This document shows, in pieces, positions 32,527 to 44,525 of a DNA stretch of 64,000 nucleotides. The stretch covers positions 3,468,606-3,532,605 of the forward strand of contig MU271144.1 of NCBI GenBank assembly GCA_021432605.1, in the 5' to 3' direction. Below the pieces are notes generated by a model. The model was given only the letters and a program-made list of their open reading frames with translations. It had not been told where the DNA came from and made no database searches. The stretch is from Coniochaeta sp. PMI_546 (lineage: Eukaryota > Ascomycota > Sordariomycetes > Coniochaetales > Coniochaetaceae). Numbering within the stretch: position 1 is the first letter of the stretch; each line of letters starts with the position of its first letter. Made by a program: the position numbers and the translations under genes.

Positions 32527-33199
32527 GAAGCGCAAGCGACATGGGCATTGTAGCGGACGGGACTTATGGTTGAGAGCAGCAGTACAGGTTAGAGGGCCAT
32601 AGACTCCAGCTTTACATATGGCTTCTTGACTTTGACAAGAACTTTCAAGTTTTTTGTAATCTTCTTATATAGGATACAGTACTGTCCTTTTATAAGGTTT
32701 GCTTTGCCTTGCCTTGTTTGCATAGAATGCGAGAAAGGTGCCTAGCAGGTACCTTTCACCCAAGGCTCAAGCGTATAGCTTCCATTACTAAGGTACCTTA
32801 CCTTAATGTCCTCAAAGGCTCAACTTCACGCTGTGGGGCCCCACCCAAAATGCGAAACCACTAACCCAAAAGTCACCTGACAAAGTAAACAAACGCGTCA
32901 ACAGCGGGTCGCAACGCACTCAGACTGGCAACACTTGTTGGGCCAGCCGCTTCCCACCACAGACCGTCATCCCCGCCCTGGAACGACTTGTGTATTGACC
33001 ACGACAGCCAACAATACCTGGGATAACTCGCACAGTTAATCAGGCTCCCTGCCTCCTCTAGATGCTGCAGACAATGTCACTTGTTCCTACCCCCTTTTGA
33101 ATTGTTCAGCTACTAGCCATCTGTACGATCTCCTCCGCAACACCGCGTCAGTAACCTACTCCACGTCGGTATAGGTCACTATCAGTATTTCTCCGGAAA
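32527..33199. other. Intergenic, about 670 bp
   Basis: 3' region of the M3 peptidase and promoter of BIR1. Contains AAGGTACCTTACCTTAATG near 32790 and AGGTACCTTT near 32749. No gene seen. Confidence 0.5.
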
Positions 33200-35918
33200 A
33201 TGGCCTTGTCCGCTCCAGAAGAACAGTACTTCGTGTACGAGAACCGCCTTGCCTCATTCCAAGGCCCTCAACCCGTCGCCAAACGGCGAGCATCCAATGC
33301 AAGCTCCAGAGCGCCCAAGGCCTTGAACTGGCCGCACAAGAAGCTATCTCCTTCCAGTGTATGTGATACTAATGGGCGCCTTTCTCAGCCACTGGCTAAC
33401 CGTGTCCGCAACAGTTTGCCCAAGCTGGCTTCGTCTTCCAGCCAACACCAGCGAACCCGGACAATGTCGTCTGTTTCCTCTGCGGCAAGCATTTGGATGG
33501 ATGGGAAGAGGATGATGATCCCTTGGTCGAACACCTCAAGCATGTGCCTGACTGCGGCTGGGCCATTGTTGCCGCCATCGAGAAGGAGCTAGGAGACTTC
33601 GCCAAAGTGCACCCTCTCGACCCGCGGATGATCGAGGCAAGGAAGGCAACTTTTGCTGGAAAGTGGCCATACGACGCGAAGAAGTCATGGAAATGCAAGA
33701 CGAAGCAGGTACGATCACCATGCTCAATGATATACACCAGAGCACCTACTGACCTGGCGAAGCTCGTTGAAGCAGGGTGGTACTATAATCCGACACTCGA
33801 CTCCGATGACATGGCGACTTGTGCCTACTGCCAACTCGCTCTTGATGGATGGGAAGCGAGTGACAAGCCAATGTAAGCCTACCGTTCCAGAAAGGAGATA
33901 TTGGCTTCTGACTAGCATCCAGGGACGAGCACTACAAGCGATCGCCTGAATGTCCATTCTTCGAGCTCATCAACCAAAATCCTGCACCGAAGAAGTCTCG
34001 CTCTACAAAAGCAGCGAGAGCCTCGAAGGCATCCCGCCTGTCGATGCAGTCTGTTGCCACAACGATGTCGGATATGCAATCTATGGCCGGTGATATGACA
34101 CTGGACCCTGATGTCAGTGTGATGACGACGACATCTGTCGCGACCCAAGGTGGCAAAAAGGGCCGTCCTAGGAAAGCCGCGGCTGCGAAGACGCGCAAGA
34201 CAAAGGCTACGAAGGACGAGGCCATTGAGATCCTGGAAGATGCGCAGGATCGCGAAGTCCCGCCTCCGCCACCCCCAAAACCTGCCAGGGGTCGCAAAAG
34301 AGGCAGTGAGGAAGTCGAAGACTCAATCGTTATGAATGTGGATGAGGCTCCGGCTCCCAAGAGACGAGCGACCCGCGGAAAGATAGGCGAGGCGATCATA
34401 GATAATCTTGCATCGGTGGCCGACGCTCAAGATACCGCTATGGCCGATGGCCCAGTACCTCCGGCAAAACAACCAGCGGGGCGCAAGAAGGGCCGAGCAT
34501 CGAATGCTAAGACAACCGCCCGCAAGGTCTCGGCGCCATCTCTCAAGGCCAAAGCCTCTACTGCCTCCCTACGAGCGCAGGCTGCCCTGGACGACGATCT
34601 CGAGCGCCAACTACAGGCTGACCTGGAGCGTCCTCTCACCGAAGACGAATACATGACCGCTGACTCGGAGACGGAACGCGGCACAGCAGCTCCACCCGTA
34701 GCGAAGACTAACTCCAAGCAAGCTGCCTCTTCCCGGAAAGCGACTGCACGTAGCCACGAGGAACAGCACGAGGATTATGCCATGTTCGATCCAGCTCCCG
34801 TCGCGGTTGACGACGCTCAGGTTGAGGAGGAGCTCAAAGCTCTTCAGTCTGAAATGAAAGTGGAGCAAGAGCAGCTCGAGGTCCCCAAGAAGGGTAGAAA
34901 GGCGGGTACGCGCAAGGCGTCAAAGCAGACTAAGAAGGTTAAGGAGCCAGAGGTGCCTGCACCGCCACCGGAGCCAGTTGATGAGCCCGAGGAGGACTCC
35001 ATTGTGGTTGGCAGGATGCCCGTGGTGGCCCCTGAACCAACAGCCGCGATCGAAGACCCAGATACGGATTCCGGAACCGTTGTGAACAAGACATCGACGT
35101 CTCAGCCGGCTGCTGCAAGGCCCAGAGGCAGACCAAAGAAGAACTCGACCAGTTCTCAGGCCGCAGCTAAGAAAGCTGAGCTCGAGCCAGTGGATTCTGC
35201 CACTCAACCGCAGCCTGACAATCTGGTAGTGGACAACGAGACAGACGTCCGCGATTCGATCTCAGTAATTCAGCCTTCAGCGGCGGTGACATCGCACCCG
35301 TTGACCTCGACGGCTCGCCCACAGTCAGGTCGTAACATCAACAAGTCTCTTCCGCCCGCGCCTCCATCTCCACCGCCCCCGTCCGAAAAGCCGGCTCCAC
35401 CACTCGCACCACCTGCCACCCCGCGCACTAAGCATACCGCTCCCAGCGCCTCAGCGAAACAAGCCACGCTGTCTCCGTCGCAGTCGCCGCAGTCATCAGA
35501 CGCGGAGAACCAGCCCCCTTCCTCCAAGCCAGCAAGCAGCGCGGCAGCGAAGCGTGTCGTCCTCGCGCCCATCTCCCTGCCCCCTACCACGCCGGGACGT
35601 AACCTGAACGCCTCGCCATCGCGACGTAACGTCGTCGCGGGCCTACGGAGCACACAGCCCTGGAAACCCGTTGATCTGGACCTCGTCTTCGCTCTGGTCG
35701 GCGAGGGTGAGGGCGAGGCGGACGTGGACAGTCTCCTCAAGCGGGGCGGCGCGGAGCTTTCCACGCCGGAGAGGAACATGACTGTGGAAGAGTGGATCTT
35801 CTATAACGCCGGCTTGGCTGAGCAGATGCTCAAGGCGGAGTGCGAGGGTATGGTTAACAAGTTTGAGGTTGAGGGCGGGAAGGCTATGAGGGTCTTGGAG
35901 GGGCTGGTGGTTGAGTAG
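33200..35918 (+). CDS. BIR1: Two-BIR survivin homologue, chromosomal passenger complex
   Basis: Exons 33200-33358, 33415-33708, 33763-33872 and 33923-35918 give 852 aa. BIR1 has its zinc ligands at C73, C76, H93 and C100 (VVCFLCG and EHLKHVPDC). BIR2 has C171, C174, H191 and C198 (TCAYC and EHYKRSPEC), completed across the last intron. A long disordered Lys/Ala/Pro-rich region follows with AT-hook-like motifs (GGKKGRPRK near 264-272, RPRGRPKK near 587). A conserved C-terminal helix region (MTVEEWIFYNAGLAEQML) would bind the INCENP/Borealin partners. Bir1 targets Aurora kinase to centromeres. The 54-bp second intron has no stop and keeps frame, so its retention would add 18 residues between the BIR domains. 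Confidence 0.92.
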
Positions 35919-36850
35919 GCTTATCCGCAATCTGGCGAAGGAGACTGGCGTTGGAAGGGAAGACGCGGATGGGCATTGCTAGTGGGCACGGATATTGAAC
36001 GAATTTTTGTTGAGGATTATTGTCTTATGATGGGTCACTGGGTTTGGGTTCTGTGATAAAGGGGGTATGGCGTTGATTGCATTTTGCCTCGGGACAGTTG
36101 GAGTCTCAAGCTAGTCTCGCGATGGACAGTGTTCTGTTTCCAGCCTACGTTTACCTGACCGCGGTGAAGTACCGTAACTGCGGGCATTCCAAGACTTCCC
36201 TCAGCATTGCCCCTTTCGATACCAGCACTGATTTAGGAACAGGGGCCAGACTCATTTGTGGCTGACGGCATCATGAGTATGCACTGGTCTGAACGTGCTC
36301 GCCGAGCGTGTACATTACGAATCTACTATTCCGCTTTGATCCACACGCAAGCACGATCGCCACAATCTCGGCGAGTTCTGTGCCTCGTTACTCTTGCGAA
36401 GCTCCTCGGGTATACATCGAGAGCAAAGCCGGACTCGGTCGAGATCTGGCCGGCGGGCTTGCTGTTAAGGAGATAAGCTGCCGCGGTGTGTTTTCCGCAG
36501 GCGATATCAAATTTCCTTAACAGCAATGCGGCCGCACATGCGCAAAAAGGACCGGAGTTAGGGTGGGACCTGATTACATATGCAAACTAGAGTGGCTCCA
36601 CTTGCGACTTACACTGGCTTTAAGGAGCCTGTACAGCATCGGACATTGAAGAATAGAGGGTTTGGTATCACATGTTGAGGCAGTATATATAGCATCGGGT
36701 CCTTCGCCATGAACGAAACATGTTCTGCAGCAATAAGAGGCAATCTCAGAAGACAGTGGTTGTTCCGAATCAAAGATCACACCCTCCTCACCTCAACGAC
36801 AACTACTTAGTTCCTTATTGTTGTCACCTGTACAACTTATATTCACAACC
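35919..36850. other. Intergenic, about 930 bp
   Basis: 3' region of BIR1 and promoter of the dehydrogenase gene. Frames near 36250-36520 lack domains. Nothing else seen apart from the TATA box at 36684. Confidence 0.5.
36684..36692 (+). promoter_or_regulatory. TATA box of the dehydrogenase gene
   Basis: TATATATAG lies about 160 bp upstream of the ATG at 36851, in a sensible position for this fungal promoter. Confidence 0.45.
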
Positions 36851-37910
36851 ATGGCCTCTACCCCCTACCAACTCCCCAGTGATGCCGTCTGGTTCAGTAA
36901 GTTTCACTCGCTTCTCTCTCCTCCTCACTCATATAAATAACTCACACCACCATAGTCACAGGCTGCTCCTCGGGCATAGGCAAAGCCCTCTCCCAGCTCA
37001 TAGCATCCAAAGGCCAGCGCCTTGTCTCTACAGCGCGTAAAATCTCCGCCCTCGACTACTTGCCAGACAACAGCCCCAAGATCCTCAAGCAAGCACTGGA
37101 CGTCACCTCCCAAGCCTCCGTCGACGCCGCCATCGCTGCCACCCTCGCCAAGTTCGGCCGTCTCGACGTCGTGGTGAACAACGCCGGGTATACCCTCTAC
37201 GGCGACGCCGAGAACGCCAGCGACGACGACGCGCGCAAGTGTGTTGAGACGGACTTCTGGGGCATGGTGAAGATCACCAAGCACGCGCTGAGGATCATGC
37301 GGGAGGAGAATCCCAAGACGGGCCAGCAGGGAGGTCTGATCATGAACGTGAGCTCGATGGGAGGGCGGATCGCGTTTCCGGGAAATGCCTTCTATCATGC
37401 GAGTAAATTCGCCATGGAGGGGTTTACCGAGGCGTTGTCCAAGGAGGTTCGGCCGGAGTGGAACAGTGAGTTGCACCTTCCCCCCCTTTTTGGTCTGTCA
37501 CACCTGAGATCGTAAACTGATGACATCAAAAACAAGTCCACTTCTGCCTCATCGAGCCCGGCGGCGTGCAGACCAACTACGCCACGACGAGCACGCAGAA
37601 CATCCCCGTGCACCCGGCGTACGCCGCCGATGACACGCCGGCCAGGGTGCTAGAGCGCTACATCAACAACGAGGAGAACCGGAAGTCGTGGGCCAAGCCC
37701 GAGGACGTCGTGGCCGCCATGTACAGGATTGCCGACGCCGGAGGGAAGAAGATCCCGCTGCGGGTGCCCCTGGGCCCGGACGCGTGGGGCATGATGAAGG
37801 CCGAGTTTGGTAGGATGGAACAGGAGCTCGAGGCGGTCAGGCCCATCAGTACCAGCGTGGGGCAGAAGGTTCAGTTGGAGAGTATCGAGTTTTTGAAGAC
37901 TCGGGAGTAG
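36851..37910 (+). CDS. Short-chain dehydrogenase/reductase (classical type)
   Basis: Exons 36851-36896, 36956-37465 and 37537-37910 give 309 aa. The cofactor motif TGCSSGIG is at 17-24, with ARK after beta2, which favours NADP(H). NNAG is at 90-93, the catalytic serine in MNVSS is near 148, and YHASK gives Tyr162 and Lys166. The post-catalytic LIEPGGVQTNY is the usual PG motif. The sequence resembles fungal oxidoreductases acting on ketones or hydroxyl groups of secondary metabolites, but no cluster partners adjoin it, so the substrate is open. The first exon encodes only 15 residues and splits the first beta strand, a common layout in fungal SDR genes. No targeting signal is visible. Confidence 0.88.
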
Positions 37911-38644
37911 CTCGGCATGGGATAGACGTGTCCTGGGCCGGCATGATCTGTAGACTAGGCTAACGCAGCTGAATGAGTCTGGTAGCGTTCTCTACTTAGG
38001 CACCCAATGGCTTGTCTGTTAGCAACTGATACACTGTTTCGCGGTCAAGCACACTGCAGGTAATTTCCAGTATGTGAATAGCGTCGCTTTATGTTGTCCC
38101 TGGCCAAGAATAGTACGTCGAACCAGAGTTCTTGAGCGGTCAGCTCAAGCAGTGTCGGCAGCAGCGATGAAAAGGCCAGACACCGCAGGCTGTTCAAGGT
38201 CCACGATGGCTCGCGCATGCTTTCAAAAGATGAAGTTATTGTACCGAAGACGCACGTAAGAGCCGACCCAGCTACCAAGAACCAGTCCATGACCGATAGC
38301 TGCATCTTTCGGTCAATATCAGATTGGAACTCCATGTCGGGAAGAGACAGCAAGTACAGAATGAATCGAAATTTTATTCAGTTGGCCAACCAACAATGTA
38401 GCGCAACCTACACATTTTTGCCTCCGAAAAAATGAGGAGCCATCATCAAACGCCTTCGTCAATGTCTACCTTCTACCTTAACCTTACGAGTTCCAGGTGC
38501 CACACGCCATTTCATGCCAGCTCAGCCGTTTCGCGCGTCCGTTTATGTTACAGGGACGAGCCGAGTCCACTAAACAAAAGGAAAAAATGCAAAAGAAGGT
38601 ATGTGCAAGTGATGGTGTTACGGGGATGCCCGCCCCAAGACCTT
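37911..38644. other. Convergent intergenic region, about 730 bp
   Basis: 3' regions of the dehydrogenase (plus) and TAM41 (minus). A minus-strand frame at 38045-38353 has some hydrophobic stretches but no recognisable domain, start signal or splice partner. I do not call it a gene. Confidence 0.45.
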
Positions 38645-40353
38645 TTATGAGGTTTTCTCCGACTTCGGGGCCTTGGTCTCCTCTCCAGTCTTCGGCTTCT
38701 CGCCTTCGTCTGTCTTGGTAGGCGTCTCAGTCGTGGCGGCCTCCTTCGCCGGAGCCTTGCCCTCTCTGGACTTGGCAAACTTCTCGCGCAGGTATCTCAG
38801 CATGCGAGGAATGCCGGCCGTCAGCGCGCCCTTGAGACTCTGCGTCGTCGACGGCCAGCTGACCGTCTGCTTGATGGCCTGCCGGACGTGCGTCCTAAGC
38901 TGCTCCGGGTCGTCCTGCGCGATGCGCTGCTCGAAGCTGCCGCCCTGGCGCTTGCGGAACTGCGTCGTGTCCTCCGCCCGGGACTCGGCCATCATCTTGT
39001 CGAACTCGTTCTGCGGGATGGCGAACTTCTTCTGGTACTCGAAGTACAGCTTCGACCGGAAGGCCTTGGGCAGCCGGCGCACCATGTTGCCGCGCTTGAC
39101 CGGGTCCATGTCCTGGACCAGGCGCAGGTTCGCGTCGTTGTCCATCGACATCCAGCCTTCTGTCAGGCAGCCAGGGTCGTTGAATTCTACATTCGGGAGT
39201 GTCTCGATGAGAGGTGCGTAGAGACGCCGGAAGTGAGGTAGATTGTTGCCAACGATGTTGGCCACTTTCTGCGGGTTCTCGGTCGGGAAGGCCATGCGCG
39301 GGTCACCCAGATATGATATACCGGCAATGGTGTTGTACAGCTCCCGCTCCGTGAAGTTGGGCGGGAGGAGTAGAAGGGCGGTGCGCAGCGCCGAAAGCAG
39401 ATTTATTTGATTAGCCAGCCGGATTCTGGCGTCGTCACGGAGAATCTTGACGGGCTTGTGCAGTCGGCCGGCAAGATAAAGTGTGTCCCACTCTCGCAAG
39501 TCGCGCTCGAGGGTGTCGAGGTTCACGACGCCGTATTTGACGAGGATACCGTTGATGACCACGTATGGGTTGAAGTAGACGCCTGCTCCCCAGCGATCCT
39601 GCACGGCCGACACAGCACCGGAGCCGAGACTGCCGAGGAAGGAGTAGTGGTCGCGGTGCTGGTTGAGATTGAGGCTGTGCCAGTGTTGCGTGAAGGTGAC
39701 GCCGAATATAAAGTCGATCATCTTAGGTGTGCCGTCCTGGGCTCTCTGGACGGCCGCAGGGGCTTTGGGGTGGATAGCTCGAATCTCAGCCTCTGTAGGT
39801 ATCCGTCCGCTGCGCTTGCTCTGCGGGAAGACACCAGATCCGTAGGCGAAGGCATATCGAATCGGGGCTCGGAACTGCCAGAGGACCTGACGCAGTACCT
39901 CCTTGAACTCGGCATTGATGAGGATGTGCTGGTTGACACCAAAGTTGGGGTGGGGGAGCTCCTTGAAGCTCGAGATGGAGAAGTTCGGGTTTGCTTCCCA
40001 GTCGTCGGGCGCCGAGGAGGAGCTACTGGTAGCTTCGTCGGCGAGCTTCTTAGAGGATTTGGAGTCGCGCGTGGCTGTCTCGGTCGCGGTGTCGGACTCT
40101 GAGTCTTTGGCGGAGCTCTCCTTGGCATTCTCCGGGGTGTTCGGATTCGTAGCGAAGGAGCGAACTGAGTTCGTACTGCGGAGTAGAGCGTAACGGATCG
40201 GGTATCGTCGAGTAAGGAGTGATGCTGGGGTGGTTGCGGCCTTCGCACCGCGCTGTCTTGACGTTAGCATATGACGATCTCAGAACTCCGGGGCCAGCCG
40301 GTTAAGCTTACCTGCGCCAAGCGGGCAGCAAAAGCAACTCGGAGCGAAGCCAT
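38645..40353 (-). CDS. TAM41: Mitochondrial CDP-diacylglycerol synthase Tam41
   Basis: Exons 40353-40312 and 40252-38645 give 549 aa. Exon 1 encodes MASLRVAFAARLAQ, the start of an amphipathic mitochondrial presequence that continues after the intron (RGAKAATTPASLLTRRYPIR). The ATG at 40270 in the long open frame lies inside the 59-bp intron, next to its branch site (TGCTAACG), so it is not the true start. The catalytic part has the nucleotidyltransferase motif YGSGVF (Ser near 152) and the acidic motif IDFIFGV (Asp near 194), with NINxYGV-like blocks after it. Tam41 makes CDP-diacylglycerol from phosphatidic acid and CTP on the matrix side of the inner membrane, the first step to cardiolipin. 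The C-terminus adds a fungal Lys/Glu-rich tail. Confidence 0.93.
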
Positions 40354-41404
40354 TGCGAAGGCTAATGGCGGAGGAGTCGGTTTTGCTCAAGCTTTCAAGG
40401 AAGGTGGCACAACAGCATAAGCTGTGAGAGGGGAGAGTGGATGTATCACCTTCTGTTGCGTTCCATGCCTGAGCTCGAAGTGAGATGAAGGAGGAATTGG
40501 GAGTGAAGCTGGCAAGAGCCGCAAGGAAGCTAAAATGCGTCCAAACCCCAGAAAACGACATCACAGGGCCGATGCGGCCAATGATGCGATGCGATGTGAC
40601 GGGGATCATCACAGCGGAGCTTTTGACAGGGGCGCATCCCGCTTTAGCAGTGGAGCTGTTCCGTCAGTCAGAGCTTAGAGCTTCACATGAAGCCCCCGTC
40701 GTGAAGCATCTTGTACTGCCAATTGTGAAGTCGCAGACAGAACATCTTTGAGGACACAAGGAGAGTGTCTGCGGGCAATAGAATGCGTCGCCAAGGTACA
40801 ATCACCCTTGAACAGCAGGACCGGGAACGCATCAATAGCCAGTGAACGACGGCAGGACACTACGGAAGCTGTGAAGGGAGGCAAGGTGGCTTTGACATCG
40901 GCTGTACCTGGTGATATAGTGTACAAGTTTGATCTTGTTATGCTGAGTAGTTTTCACGAGTCAATACAGTTGCAATTGTACAATGGGCAGCTACACTACC
41001 TGTATTGTTGGACTTTGACAAATGGAAATGCATAGGTACCTAGGTATACAGAGGAGAGACCTGAAGCCGATTCACAAGACGAACAAAGTCGATACCAGCA
41101 TGGCAAGTTCAGAGACGATAGTATGTGTACAATCGTTGAATAGACAATGTTTCCAGAAACAGTCTTCCTCCTCTCTAACTGCCTCTTTTTCGACTTCATC
41201 CCACAACTTGAAGCTTAAGAAGTGGTCGAGTCTTGCGATAGACTTGAGGAAGAAGGAGCAACCCCAAGGGTGAGTGACAAGTGGCTATCACGTTGACAGC
41301 TGGCAGTTCTGATCCAGACAACCGCCAACGAAAGTCGCGGTCGCAGCCCTTCAAACAAACGCGCCTCGTATCTTGTATCACCACCTCACTTCAACACCCG
41401 CGCA
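40354..41404. other. Divergent intergenic region, about 1.05 kb
   Basis: Holds promoters of TAM41 (minus) and MAD1 (plus). ATAGGTACCTAGGTATAC near 41033 is a perfect example of the recurrent palindrome. No gene seen. Confidence 0.5.
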
Positions 41405-43941
41405 ATGAGGGGGCACACGCCACAAGGAGAACCTCCAGGTAGTGCCAGGAGGCCTTCAGCTGGCCAAGCATCTCACAACTCCCGTGCAAGTTTTGGTGGC
41501 TTCTCTCGGCCACAGACTTCCCTGAGGGAGTCCAGAGTACGTCTCTTTGTTTTCCCCAAGGCTCATAAGTCTCCCAATCCATTCGATAAACATGTGTAAA
41601 CTATGCATATTATAATTTCCAACCGACTTTACATGCTAACTGTCCCCTCTCTCAGCTTACCAACATGCGCGCCTCAACAAACCAACCATCCTATAACCTC
41701 TTCACTGGCGAGACAAACACAAGCACCACTAGCGGCGTCCCCCAACCGAAGCGTCGTCCCTCCGTCTCCGGCCGCCACAGTATCCTGACCGGGGCTGCTC
41801 ATGCAGGAGACATGTCCCCTCCATCCGGTAGCTCCAGCCGCCAACGAGCGCCCTCCAACTTCTCGCGCGAGAGCAGCAAGGAGAACCATGCCCCGCCTGA
41901 CGCAGAGGAATACGAGACCCAGCGCCGCCGCATCGAAGAGCTGAAGGCAGAAGTCGGCACGCTGAGCTACGCCATGCGAAACCTCGAGCAGGAGCGGGAT
42001 ATGCTCGTGCTTGAGAAGGACAACGAAGTGCGCGAAGCAAGACGAAAGGCGGACGAGGACTTCAAGGCGAGACAAGCTGTCGAGGCGGAGAAGAGCCGTG
42101 TGCAGCGCCAGGCGGAGACTTTGGCGAGCGAGATGGAGGCGTTACGCGCAGAAGGCGAAAATGTGAGGAGAGATATCGAGAGGAGAGCACGGGAGGCTGA
42201 AGAGGAGGCGCGTCTGTTGAGGGAGCAACTAGAGGATCTGGCGGCTGCTAAGGACGATGCTGCCAGACTGGCTGATAGGGAGGTTAAGGATGTGAAGGCG
42301 CAGCTTCTTGCGGTTCAGCGGACTGTAGAGGAGTTGGAACAGGAGGCCAACGCGAGGAATGCAGCGCTACAACATGCGCAGGAACAACTGACTGAGAGAG
42401 ACGGGACTGTGGAACGGCTGGAAGGCGAAGTGCTACGTCTGAAGGCTCAGACAGGCGACGCCGAGACCATGGCCGTCATCCAGAGGGAGCTTGCAGAACA
42501 GGTGGCGCATATTCGTACTCTAGAGGCTACGAACAGAGAGCAGTTGGTCGAACTGAAGCACCTCCGCCAGATACACCGGGCCGTCGAGGTTGTGGAGGAG
42601 GAGAAGCGCACACTGCAACGGAAGCTTGACGCCGCCGAGTCGATCGAGCTAGAGCTGCAGGAGGAGAGACGACAACGGCAGAGGCTGGAGGACGAGCACC
42701 GTGCTTGGGCCTCGTATCTACGGAGCGAGTCGAGCGCCGATAACCCAATCGAATTTGACTCGCCTGTGGATCTCGCAAGAGCGCTGGTCGAGGAACGTCT
42801 ATACTCAGCATCTCTGGTACAGAAGATTGGCGAGATACAGCCAGAGATAGCCGACCGCGAAAACATCATCAAAACGCTCGAACAGGAGATAGCTGCCCTA
42901 AAGGAGCAGCTGGAGAAGGCGAGGACGGCCGGCGTCACATCTGGAGCAGACAAGGGTCGGATACGCATCGAGAGACAGCGAGCACTAGCGCTCAAGGAGG
43001 TCGAGTACCTTCGCGCCCAGCTGAAGACGTTCGACTCCGAGGATGTCACGTACCAACCCGAAAACTTCGATCAGAAGAAGCAGGATCGTATCCAAGAGCT
43101 CGAGGATCTAGTCGACAAGTACAAGGAAGAAGTCCAGAACCTACACACCGAACTCACCTCCCACGAATCCGCCACCACGAGTCCCACCGCGCCTCCTCTT
43201 GCCGGCACTAAGCGACCGCGCGAGAACGACGCCGACCCTTCCGAGCACAACGAACAGCTCGGCCAGCTAGCGCGGAAGAACCGCAAACTCCAGGACGAAC
43301 TCGCGGAGCTGCAGGCCGCCCACCGCCTCCTCCAGACAGAGCTTAAAGTCTGCCAGGAACAGCTCAAATCCCTCCAAGCACAGTCGCGCACACGCATCCT
43401 CTCGCTGCGCTCCAACCCCACCTCCGACTTCGAGGCGGTCAAGACCTCTACCCTTGCCGCCCTCAAGCTCGAGAACGCGGAGCTCCTGGCCCACATCCAG
43501 CGCCAGCCCACCCTCTTCGCCACAGTGCCTGCGTCCCAGCTCGCGGCCGCCCAGCGGGAAGTCGCCGACGCGAAAGCCGAGACGGCCTCTTCCCAGAAGT
43601 CGGCGAGGCGTCTGAAAGAGGTCTGGGCCGCCAAGTCCGCCGAGTTCAAGGAGGCCATCTTCAGCACGCTGGGCTGGACGGTGACGTTCATCCCGAACGG
43701 CAAGATGAGGGTCGAGAGCGTGTACTACCCGAGCGTGACGGACGAGCACGAGAACAGCATCGTCTTTGACGGGGAGAAGGGGACGATGAAGGTTGGCGGC
43801 GGGCCGAGGAGCGCTTTTGCGCAGCGGATCGGGGACAATATCAAGTTTTGGGTCCGGGAGAGAGGCTGCGTGCCGTGTTTTCTCGCCGCACTGACGTTGG
43901 AGTTCTATGAGGAGCATACCAGGGCTGCGAGGCCGAGTTAA
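41405..43941 (+). CDS. MAD1: Spindle assembly checkpoint protein Mad1
   Basis: Exons 41405-41536 and 41656-43941 give 805 aa. After a disordered Ser/Pro-rich N-terminus (about residues 1-120), the protein is an almost unbroken coiled coil to about residue 690. A basic KRPREND stretch near residue 560 may be a nuclear signal. The Bub1-binding RLK motif is RRLKEVW (RLK at 696-698), and the C-terminal RWD-like domain follows (FSTLGWTVTFIPNGKMRV, DEHENSIVFDGE, FLAALTLEFYE). Mad1 recruits Mad2 to unattached kinetochores and templates its conversion to the inhibitory form. The intron (119 bp) ends in a C/T-rich tract and CAG. The first exon, starting MRGHTPQGEPPGS, is a low-complexity segment and the least certain part. 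Confidence 0.92.
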
Positions 43942-44525
43942 GGGTGCTCCTCCCTGTGGATCGACCCCAGGAAATGGCTGGCGTTGGGTGAGAGTGGCAA
44001 GTGTGCATTTATTAAGCTGTATGTTACTTCTACCTGTCACGGGCGTTCTTTGGGAGTTTCACAAAGCATGTGAACTGGCGGAGTTTGATCTCGATGCTTC
44101 AGTAGACATGGAAGAATGGCTAATATCATTACTGCTCTGCCGTCTAATCTGGGCTGCTCACTGAAAATCTCGCGCTGTTGGAGCATGCTGGCAACCATCA
44201 CGGTCCTCTTCGGATGAGGCCAGTCTTCCACCATATCCGTTAATAGGTCACAGTGCTTACTTCGGCACAAACAATCAGGAGAAAGGACCTGTTTGAGTTA
44301 CATGATGAACACAATAGAATTCGCACAGGTATGTGCACAGAAATAGGTACACGTAGATAGGTATCTGCAGAAATTCTCCCTCAACCACTTACACTCCATC
44401 CATTCCACCGATACCTCAATGTCTACCATTCCACCAGCATATAGACAGTCTTCCCATACTACGCACCTTTACTACGACCCCAAAACTACATCCATCCACA
44501 TATGCAAGCATCAACCTCATCCTAT
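43942..44525. other. Convergent intergenic region, about 580 bp
   Basis: 3' regions of MAD1 (plus) and SYP1 (minus). Contains AATAGGTACACG and GATAGGTATC near 44341-44365. No gene seen. Confidence 0.5.

Noticed and set aside
38045-38353. Minus-strand 102-codon frame with hydrophobic stretches
   Set aside because: No domain, no splice partner and no signal peptide; it lies in the convergent gap between two genes, where chance frames are common.
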